The position numbers and the translations under genes were made by a program. Source: Neurospora crassa OR74A (Eukaryota; Ascomycota; Sordariomycetes; Sordariales; Sordariaceae). From it: a DNA stretch of 64,000 bases. Location: NCBI RefSeq assembly GCF_000182925.2, contig NC_026501.1, positions 7,605,917 to 7,669,916 of the forward strand, read 5' to 3'. The notes under the pieces are model-generated. The model saw only the letters and a list, made by a program, of their open reading frames with translations, was not told where the DNA came from and made no database searches. Below, piece after piece: positions 58,501 through 64,000 of this stretch (its first letter is position 1; each line of letters begins with the position of its first letter).

Positions 58501-61500
58501 GACTTCCCGGTTGAGATCCTTGACCTTCGCCTGGGAGGCCGTCAGCGTGGCTTCCTTCTCCTTGATATCGGCATTAAGCTTCTTGTTGGTTTTCTGGATC
58601 TCGGCCAGTTCCTTCTCCTTCTGGCTGATCTCATTCTTCAGCTTGGTGGTCTCTTTCTGGTAGTCCGCTTTGAGGGAACTGAGATCGCGCTCGTAACCCA
58701 CAATCTCCTTACTCTTGGCAAGAATCTGACTGGTCAGACTGGCAACCTCCTTCTCCTGCTTCGCCTTGAGATCCTTGATATCTTGCTCAAGCATCTCTTT
58801 CGAGGCTTGCTTGGCATCCAGCTTACTCTGAAGCCCACCGATCTCGTTATCGTGCTTGGTGGTTCTGGCCTTCTCGTCGGACACGTCCTTCTTCAGGTCA
58901 GTAACCTCCCTGTCGCGCCTGGACACTCTCGCCTTCTCGTCGGACACGTCCTTCTTTAGGTCAGTAATCTCCCTGTCGCGCTTGGTGGTTCTGGCCTTCT
59001 CGTCGGACACGTCCTTCTTCAGGTCAGTAATCTCCCTGTCGCGCCTGGACACTCTCGCTTTCTCTTCCGCGAGCTCGCTATCAAGCTTGTTGACCTTGCC
59101 CTCAAGCTCAGTGACTTTCTGTCTCTTCTCGCTGATCTTCTTGTTGAGCGAGTCGACGTCGGCTTGAAGCTTGGCGGCATCGCTTCCTTTTTGAAGTAGG
59201 TCGTTTTGCTTCTTCTGCAGGCCATCGAGCTGTACCTTGAGATTCGCAACCAGTTGGTTCTTCTGCGCCAGCTCACTTGCCTTCTCTTGGATGTCGCGAC
59301 TGAGACGGGATGCGTTTCCGGATTTTAGAGCAGCAATCTCATTTTCTTTGGCTGTCAACGTGGCCTTCTGGCTACTGAGGTCATTGTTGAGCCTTTTGAT
59401 ATTCTCTTCGTACTGTCGTTTGAGATCGGAAATTTCAGTTTCCTTCTTCTTTAGGTCGGCTCTCTTGCTGGAAACACTGCTCTCAAGGTCCTTGATCCGG
59501 GCTTTCTGATCGTTAACGTCCTTAGTAAGAGCTGCGACGTCCTTCTTCGCTTTTTCTAGTTCGCTCGTCTTCGTCGCAATGATTTGTTTGTATTGTGCAA
59601 TTGCGAGGTCCTTCTCCTTACTTCCATCGGCCAATTTTTGGGCATCGTCGTACTTCTGCCTGAGGTCCCTGAGCTCGCCTTCTTTCTTCAAAAGTTCGGC
59701 GGTCTTATCGCCAATTTCCCGGTTTGTATTCATCATGTTCGTTCGGTTCTGAGCCTTCAGATTTTCCAGTTCGGTTTCCTTTTGAGCCAACGTGGTCTGT
59801 TTCTCAGCGATAGTCTTTTCCAGTGTATCAAGCCGGTCCTTGTGCTTCTTTTTCAGATCGATGAGCTCAGTCTCCTTCTGTTTCAGTTTGGCCTTTGTGT
59901 CTTTGATGGTCTGGTTGAGATCTGTGGTTTCTGCCTGATGCTTTGTCTTGAGATTGTTGAGTTCAGCCTGTTGCTCATCCAACTTCTTCTGCTTATCCTT
60001 GACATCGTCATTGAGCTTGTTGAGCTGGACCGTGTTTTGTTCCGTCGAGCTGGTTGCGGCGCCCTCTTTTCTCTTCAGCTCATCCTTCTTTTCCTTGAGG
60101 CTTTTCTCTAGTTGGGCGATCTTGGCGTCGTACTCTGTAGTGGTGGTGTTGAGGCTTGCCTGTGACGCCTTGAGCTCATTCTGGGCTTTCAACAACTGGG
60201 CCATCTTTTCGTTGATTTGTACGTTGAAGTCTTCGATCCTAGTTTTTTGCTGTCCTTTGAGGTCACTGAGCTCTTCAAGCTTGTCCTGCAAGGAATTGGA
60301 CTTGTCGGCGACATCTTTTCTCAACTCGGCAATCTGGGCTTCGTTCAGCTTTTTGAGCTCATTGAATTCGGCCTCCTTGGAGCTCAGCTTGGAGGACTTG
60401 TCATCGACCTTCCCCTGGAGAGTTGCAACCTCACCCTCGAGGAGAGCTTTCTTTTTATCGAATTCTGCCCTATCTTGCTTGAGTTCAGCCTTCAAGTCAT
60501 TGATACGGTGTTCAAGGTTCCTGATCTTTTCGTTGTGTCCCGCCGTCAACTTCTTGATTTCGTCTTGATGGTGAACTTTAAGGACGTTGACTTCGCCTTG
60601 ATGTTTGGTCCTGAGCTCCGAAAGATTGCCCTCATAATCAGCTGTGACCTTGGCGACTTCCGATTTGAGTTTTGCTTGCAACTCGTCAACCTTGACCCCG
60701 TGATCCGCTTTGAGCTTGTCAAGCTGAGCTTTACTTGCCGATAGCTGCTCTTTGTACTCTGCTAGCGCAGTCTTCTTGTCTGCGAGCTCCGCCGACAGGG
60801 CCTGAACACGTTCCTGGTATTGGGTTGCAAGCTTCTCTTTTTCGTGGTACCGATCTGTAAGGCTTTCCATCTCAGTTTTGTGCTGGACCGCGAGCTGCTT
60901 CTTTTCCTGTTCATACTTCGCTTTGAAGTTGGCGAGTTCGTTTTCGTGCTGCTTTAGCTTGATAGCGTCCTGGCTGGTATTGTTGCGGGAGAGTTCATCC
61001 AGGTCCTTCTTATACTTCTCTTTGATCGTTGCGATTTCACTTTCCAACTCTCCCACTCGAGATTGGTGCTGTTTGCGAAGGATCTCAGTCTCTTGGAGGT
61101 GGCGGTTTTTAAGCTGCTCCATGTCGACTTGCTTGGTGGACTTGAGGGTAGCGATCTCAACGTCTTTCTTCTGTGTGAGCTCCTTGATCTCCTTCTCTTT
61201 CTTGGACTTGAGCTCCGCAAGATCTTTCTCCTTCTGCGCCACCAATTTCTTCTGAGCTTCAATATCCTTCGTGAGCTTCGCCTTCTCAGCGGCGTAATCG
61301 GCTTGAAGCCTGTTCCTCTCACTTTCATTCTGCTGCCTGAGTGTGTCTAACTTCTGCAGGAGGTTGGTTTCTTTCAAGTCGCCGTCCTTTCTGAGCTGCG
61401 TCAGCTCGTTTTGGTGTTTGACTTTCAGCTCCGCAGCAGCCTTTTTGTGGTCCGCATTGAGATTTTTGATTTGCTCTTCGTAGCTTTCCTTGAGCATATC

Positions 61501-64000
61501 TCTCTCTTGCTGCTTGTTTGCCAGTGAGGTTTTCTTCTCAGTGATCTCCTGCTTCAACTTCTTGATCTCGTCTTTATGAACCTTGACCTCCTTCTCAAGG
61601 CTTTCCTTTTCGCCTTCGTATTTGTCAATGATGCTCTGCAACTGCGCGCTTTGTTCGCGGTCCTCCTTGCCCTTCCTCAGAGCCTCATTCAACTCATTTT
61701 GCAAAGTCTGAAGCATCTCCTTGTCCTTCTCATCAAAGACAGGCTCCTTCAAGACACGATTGAGAAGGCCGATGCATTCACGAATGACATCCTCACTGGC
61801 ATCCAAGTCCTTGTGTCCCTGCGCGTCCTTCAACTTGGCAACCAGTCCTTGGACGAAGTCGCGTGCGGTCAGCGGTAGTTGAGGTTTTTGCTCCTTCATG
61901 AGTTGTTCGACGCGAGTGATGCTTTCGGCAATGTTGGGTTCCGGTTTGATCTCGACGATTGTTGGCGCAGCGGAATTCTTCCTGGCCAAGTCAACCTCCT
62001 TCTTGAGCCTGCTGATCTCTTCCTCCAGGACTTTCTTTGCCTTGGACCACTCATTTCTTTGAGTCTCCAAATCCATCTTTTGCGACGCCGTGTTCTTGAG
62101 GGTCGTCTCCACCTTTTCCAGCCTTGCCTTCGTCTGAGAAAGCTGCTGCTGCAAGACCTCCTTTTCGGCTTGCACACGTTGTCGCTGGTCTTCCAAAGAC
62201 TTGTTCTCCAATCGCAAAGACTGAATATCCTTCAGATCGGCGCCGGCGCTGGCCTTGCTCGCCAATTTTTGCTTGAGGTCCAGAACCTGTTGGTTCAAGC
62301 TTTTGATATCCCCTTCCTGACGTTGTTGTAGATCGACCAGAGAATCCCTCTCCACCTGCATAAGCTTCATGTCCTTGAGCGCCACATTGGCTTCTTCGAT
62401 CGATTTGTTGAGATTAGTGATTTTCTGGTTCAGGGCATTCTTTTCAGACTCCCAGCGATCTTGTTGGTCTTTCAACGACTTCTGGTCGAGGGCAAGTGAC
62501 GCCGATGGATCCTCGGTCGGCTCAAGCCATCCCTTTTTCTTGAGTTTCTGGTAAAACGCGTCGGCCTTTCTTTTTTGCTCATCTCTCTGTTCTTTAAGCT
62601 TGTTGTTTTCAGACGTGAGCTTCTGGATTGTTTCACTGCGGGATCGTGTGGCGGATTCCTTGGCCGCTGCTTCTGCCTTGTCCTTGGCTTCTTCGGTTTG
62701 AACAAGTCGTTGCTCGGTGTCTTCGTACAGGTTCAATATGTTATCGAAGACTTCAAGGATTGTTGCGCCTATGTCATGAGGGTCGGCGCCGCCTTTGATA
62801 GGAACGCCAAGCGCTGCCGCGGTATCCATGATATCGTTCAGCGTTCGGTTTAAGGATTCCGACATCTGGTCGGCCTGCTCGGTTTTGCGAGTAGCTTCTT
62901 CCTGCAAGCGAGATAGAGAATCCTCCTTCTTTTTGAGATCGGTTTGCACTTGCCGCCAATGCTCGATGTCGGCCTCCCTTTGTTGATCTATGAATTGGAG
63001 TTCGTCGACTCTCTCCTCCAGGCCTTTGATCTTGGCCTCGGACGCGTGTGTGGCCAAGGCTACCGCTGCAAGGCGTTGCCTGTCCGCGTCTTGCTTGAAA
63101 TCTCGGAGTTTCTGCAGCTCATGCTCGTCCATCGATCTCTTCTTCTTCTCATCCATCAATTGTTGATACGTATCAAACTCTGATTTCTCTTGATCATGCA
63201 GCCTCTTTTCGGCCTGGGCGAGATATGTTTCCACCTCTTCCTTGGCCAGCTTGTCATCATCCACCTTGATCTGCAGGGCACGGAATTCCCGGAGTAGCCG
63301 CATCTTTGTTTTGCTTGCCTGGTCGTAATACTCCAGCAGGGTATTGAAAGCCTTGCGGATCGCAGGCTCTCCTGCTTTTTCGATGTACGTCCTCAACATA
63401 CTGTGCCTATCGACCTTGTTATCTAGCACTGCTATGGCGTGGTCCTTGTACTGAGATAACTGGGCGACCATGAATCGTGTATCGCGCAGCGTTCCCTCGT
63501 CGTATGGTTTGTATTTCAGTGGTCTGGTGGGGTCCGTTTTCCCTTCATTGTCGTCCCGCAACCGGTCGTACTCCTCGATAGCGGCTTCATTATCCGCCCT
63601 ATGTCCCTCTTGACTTGTGAAGGGGCTGAATGTAAAAGGGTTATTCATGTCTCGGTAGCGCCCCACTTCGTGTTTGTTTTTAACACGAACAGGCTGGCCA
63701 GACTCGTCGATGTCTGAAGTGTTTGCGATATCTTCTTTTTCCTCGTCTGACTCGTATGCCTTTTTGACCTCCCTAATGACTCTCCTAGCGCCGGTACCAT
63801 CACCCACATACCGTTCGTGGAGCAACTTGGGCTTCTCTTTTTCCGCGTCCTTCTCACTTTCCCAGTCACTCACGTAGTCATCTTCCGCCACGTCCTCGCT
63901 GACCTTAACATCTGCAATGTCCCCAGCTTTCACTCTCACACCCGTGTCACCCCCATTGCTGTCATCTTCTACGACGTCATCCCAACCAGAGCCCGACTGG
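52537..64000 (-). CDS. Giant coiled-coil membrane protein (5' end outside the window)
   Basis: A single uninterrupted frame runs from the right edge to the TGA at 52537-52539: more than 3,820 codons, with no ATG-type start visible because the frame is still open at 64000. The visible N-terminus is acidic (VAEDDYVSDWESEKDAEKEK), followed by a more globular helical region (about 63500-63250). Then come about 3,000 residues of Lys/Glu/Leu/Gln-rich heptads, in part organised as exact 42-residue units. A Ser run (53926-53952) and an acidic linker separate this from a C-terminal part with two Cys pairs (KLCFCALL and CQDCQRP) and three hydrophobic segments at about 53160-53086, 53085-53028 and 52893-52813. 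I do not recognise a named family. It looks like a long rod anchored in a membrane by its C-terminus, in the style of golgins or nuclear-envelope tethers; which membrane is unknown. The septal tether leashin is a conceivable comparison, but I see no reason to prefer it. Confidence 0.85.
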   Translation of the reverse strand, partial: QSGSGWDDVVEDDSNGGDTGVRVKAGDIADVKVSEDVAEDDYVSDWESEKDAEKEKPKLLHERYVGDGTGARRVIREVKKAYESDEEKEDIANTSDIDESGQPVRVKNKHEVGRYRDMNNPFTFSPFTSQEGHRADNEAAIEEYDRLRDDNEGKTDPTRPLKYKPYDEGTLRDTRFMVAQLSQYKDHAIAVLDNKVDRHSMLRTYIEKAGEPAIRKAFNTLLEYYDQASKTKMRLLREFRALQIKVDDDKLAKEEVETYLAQAEKRLHDQEKSEFDTYQQLMDEKKKRSMDEHELQKLRDFKQDADRQRLAAVALATHASEAKIKGLEERVDELQFIDQQREADIEHWRQVQTDLKKKEDSLSRLQEEATRKTEQADQMSESLNRTLNDIMDTAAALGVPIKGGADPHDIGATILEVFDNILNLYEDTEQRLVQTEEAKDKAEAAAKESATRSRSETIQKLTSENNKLKEQRDEQKRKADAFYQKLKKKGWLEPTEDPSASLALDQKSLKDQQDRWESEKNALNQKITNLNKSIEEANVALKDMKLMQVERDSLVDLQQRQEGDIKSLNQQVLDLKQKLASKASAGADLKDIQSLRLENKSLEDQRQRVQAEKEVLQQQLSQTKARLEKVETTLKNTASQKMDLETQRNEWSKAKKVLEEEISRLKKEVDLARKNSAAPTIVEIKPEPNIAESITRVEQLMKEQKPQLPLTARDFVQGLVAKLKDAQGHKDLDASEDVIRECIGLLNRVLKEPVFDEKDKEMLQTLQNELNEALRKGKEDREQSAQLQSIIDKYEGEKESLEKEVKVHKDEIKKLKQEITEKKTSLANKQQERDMLKESYEEQIKNLNADHKKAAAELKVKHQNELTQLRKDGDLKETNLLQKLDTLRQQNESERNRLQADYAAEKAKLTKDIEAQKKLVAQKEKDLAELKSKKEKEIKELTQKKDVEIATLKSTKQVDMEQLKNRHLQETEILRKQHQSRVGELESEIATIKEKYKKDLDELSRNNTSQDAIKLKQHENELANFKAKYEQEKKQLAVQHKTEMESLTDRYHEKEKLATQYQERVQALSAELADKKTALAEYKEQLSASKAQLDKLKADHGVKVDELQAKLKSEVAKVTADYEGNLSELRTKHQGEVNVLKVHHQDEIKKLTAGHNEKIRNLEHRINDLKAELKQDRAEFDKKKALLEGEVATLQGKVDDKSSKLSSKEAEFNELKKLNEAQIAELRKDVADKSNSLQDKLEELSDLKGQQKTRIEDFNVQINEKMAQLLKAQNELKASQASLNTTTTEYDAKIAQLEKSLKEKKDELKRKEGAATSSTEQNTVQLNKLNDDVKDKQKKLDEQQAELNNLKTKHQAETTDLNQTIKDTKAKLKQKETELIDLKKKHKDRLDTLEKTIAEKQTTLAQKETELENLKAQNRTNMMNTNREIGDKTAELLKKEGELRDLRQKYDDAQKLADGSKEKDLAIAQYKQIIATKTSELEKAKKDVAALTKDVNDQKARIKDLESSVSSKRADLKKKETEISDLKRQYEENIKRLNNDLSSQKATLTAKENEIAALKSGNASRLSRDIQEKASELAQKNQLVANLKVQLDGLQKKQNDLLQKGSDAAKLQADVDSLNKKISEKRQKVTELEGKVNKLDSELAEEKARVSRRDREITDLKKDVSDEKARTTKRDREITDLKKDVSDEKARVSRRDREVTDLKKDVSDEKARTTKHDNEIGGLQSKLDAKQASKEMLEQDIKDLKAKQEKEVASLTSQILAKSKEIVGYERDLSSLKADYQKETTKLKNEISQKEKELAEIQKTNKKLNADIKEKEATLTASQAKVKDLNREVQQKKDQIKDFEAQNAKLQIDIENKKAEIERIKEERRTLNTEADKSIARIEGLERKIKELTGSSAEKEAQMKQYQADLAAKAETEARIKQLERDLATKSNSLAEFEKKYKRANMDANNYRSSLAHTQGEVAKLEEEIKTTKGDVQYWEDQMIMNQEETQKIQDQVDRLKMDVKDKNKILEDHEKEIQTLKDTATRLSQDLIHKKSELEGSNSELQRVKNQVAQLTQDNKDQRVVVDTKDGEIRKLQREVDDLNTHVMDKGDQLMKRGEDIKKLRDEIKNFKKDISDHETTLEETMAEIEKLSADNKQLTAEISSYKDKLKQSQTEADALNNDIKDMKSTKEKLGQDAKAKETVLAEKMKEIQGLKDSINRLNQDISTKNATLDDKREIIDQLKDDIKTANSTIDTLRKDVKDKDAILAHKTKDVVARDAELAKLKAEIASKNAALAKKTEEAKAFEKNVQTLTDQAKGLNQDVATKTTQLAQDRATISKLNKDIFDLKTDVTKLKQELSTKDANLTQKAGEIGSRDAGLAKLREELRAKEAALAKKTEEASSLEKNVKKLTDEATGLKKDVTSRDTQLAQDKDAISKLEKDIAKLNQELSTKDASLTQKTGEVGSKNAELAKLREEIRVKETALAKKTEELKGLNQSVDAKDTQLAQDKIKIERLEKEVKGLTADIVKLREDVAFKDKSFAKKAEAVDHLKADITELNSEVAKLKKEGTNKDAAILGKEKELVSLRKAVRDLTNQAKQSAQDSKKSAEDLANRDALLKEKEKKIFELQQEIQKVKDTAEELNQTTKTRDSTLSQKNEELRKLREQIKQLEDEANSLKMDKETLGRTINTRDSSLEQKEQEISGLEKEIKRLSEQAANLTQEKVDLGQIVGARDASLLQANKDIDGLKGSIKILEEKAAELSKLNAGQDQTIGEKDASLQKANEDIDNLKGSVQKLENKAATLAEEKAQMGQTIGAHETSLLKKDEDIKKLTANIQRLTAEANDLKKGIENLTGDIAIQNRALAQKEKDIQNMEKTIQDLNTEVARLKTNAAEHNQKTIAKDATLTAKNDQISKLNDQIKQLRAEVTKLKSDAADLNQATTSKDIVLAQRMEEINGLRNEMVELNKALDTRDTTFLQNTDEINRLKENVRRLGDETTKLKKDTVKLKEDSKSWEETVKQRQTEINKLNDNIKNLQEEIKRKEALLATRQGEINALKDEIVGLKKDLAEKDAQLKSRDGELGKFRKSIAAKETALERLEKEKTALREKVEHLEGEVGRRRRSLDLRADKILELTNSESAARLDLDKQRARNKSLEETNTGLRNRAAKEGGSLGRLGDEVTKLSRQLLEKENDLASLRDECDGLQTDIHNLTRALAAEGANVSQRDEQIALLKQELTTRQAALDAKQAAINTLESQLTEAQQAYDILASSNTTSQEELARSAAATQARLLACEAEIASLRSEITNLNEDITAKKTQIADNEKRIDTLLREAGTSEAQLARMKMTIAELQEEQENQQRLLDEYQSRLAQAATSSSSSSSSSDTASDTSYDDCGEPLAKRLSADGSQKLVRVIDDFMEMIPMPVGSASALSQEQLDRLLAEARRALQEGEGGGDGMTTDAERMVMRGTMKRELAKQREKQDKLEGIIDGLEMEFHGSVASEGSAAEAAAARRNHKELTDRFREWLAWSRGRTRLLERELDLDETRQRRVVEKQVTTTLVNLEVARLPERRGEKLCFCALLKFFAPSIMRRVTNQGPICQDCQRPEKAQQLTTTTTSQDVVLSSLYHGHNHQHLPEVQTALCYIMTALLWFAMLVCIQPYHFVTVGVSGILAILRLPQFLLGWGKYYGQVAVRRYRHWQESKTKKNTPRPTSDIYAGLQKPVLGIPSWLTASSLVGFTVALLCVGMTLTYYAVLQERRVWMNANDWRRPYLRSLIGREPYPGWSPMKIDHRFWFEPPLEFLLGWVNDYVVHPLLFGSDYGGSTWRNGTGVYDADGTPLMIRRTQ
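55039..56130 (-). repeat. Tandem 42-residue (126-bp) coiled-coil modules in the giant gene
   Basis: Reading the minus strand from 56130, seven successive units of exactly 126 bp (42 residues, six heptads) are followed by an 84-bp unit (28 residues, four heptads) and another of 126 bp. Units share a pattern of N/G-Q-T-x5-D-x-S/T-L-x-Q-K-x-x-E-I near the start and a Leu or Ile at fixed heptad positions. The repeats are diverged at DNA level, so they are ancient. Confidence 0.85.
56606..57260 (-). repeat. 91- to 98-residue internal repeats in the giant gene
   Basis: Three copies of a block containing ELAKLREE, KKTEE and TQLAQDK occur, with equivalent points at 56606, 56879 and 57173 (spacings of 273 and 294 bp, both multiples of 21 bp). 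Confidence 0.75.
58855..59064 (-). repeat. 63-bp tandem repeat, 126-bp higher-order unit, in the giant gene
   Basis: Units start at 58855, 58918, 58981 and 59044, exactly 63 bp (21 residues, three heptads) apart. Units 1 and 3 encode ARTTK and units 2 and 4 ARVSRR around a shared LKKDVSDEKA core, so the array is an alternation of two types, or two copies of a 126-bp unit. DNA identity is high, so this part is recent. Confidence 0.9.

Noticed and set aside
57643-58959. 438-codon plus-strand frame antisense to the giant gene
   Set aside because: It is a shadow of the Lys/Glu/Leu-rich coding strand: CTC/CTT/TTG-rich antisense gives Leu/Val/Phe-rich open frames. The same happens at several places along this gene.

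Overview
The window is nuclear DNA of a filamentous ascomycete, most likely a Sordariomycete close to Neurospora, Sordaria or Podospora. The evidence is the short introns (about 50-260 bp, GTRNGT donors, CTAAC/CTGAC branch sites), the C/T-rich leaders upstream of start codons, and the gene content: fungal complex I 9.5 kDa subunit, Rho1 GEF with DEP-DH-PH-CNH order, cerevisin-type vacuolar protease and vma-3. I saw no bacterial, viral or plasmid features and no intact transposon. The species assignment is inference.

Layout. 1-1443: no gene supported. 1444-3107 (-): vacuolar subtilisin-like protease. 3108-7628: intergenic. 7629-15760 (+): very large BEACH-WD40 protein. 16451-16920 (-): complex I 9.5 kDa subunit. 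17767-19320 (+): oligosaccharyltransferase subunit Wbp1. 21319-25192 (-): Rho1 guanine nucleotide exchange factor. 27423-28398 (+): V-ATPase proteolipid subunit c with five introns. 30183-31535 (-): low-complexity protein of unknown function. 34264-36150 (+): secreted metallophosphoesterase/5'-nucleotidase-like protein. 36571-37368 (-): splicing factor Isy1. 37369-42626: about 5.3 kb with no convincing gene. 42627-43016 (+): small cysteine-containing protein pieced together from three exons. 43612-44451 (-): single-pass membrane protein of unknown function. 45140-46006 (+): splicing factor Prp38. 46908-47212 (+): candidate 62-residue tail-anchored protein. 48350-50049 (+): mitochondrial amidotransferase GatA. 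50312-51839 (-): DUF4336-like protein with a mitochondrial-type N-terminus. 52537 to the right edge (-): giant coiled-coil membrane protein of more than 3,800 residues, whose 5' end lies outside the window.

The genes are mostly housekeeping and do not form one pathway. Loose themes are the vacuole and secretory pathway (vacuolar protease, V-ATPase, OST, BEACH), cell-wall integrity signalling (Rho1 GEF), pre-mRNA splicing (Isy1, Prp38) and mitochondria (complex I, GatA, the DUF4336-like protein). The least explained content is the giant coiled-coil protein, parts of which are built from tandem 42-residue (six-heptad) modules, and two small spliced genes that single-ORF scanning misses. All exon structures come from reading splice signals and reading frames by eye; no transcript data were available.
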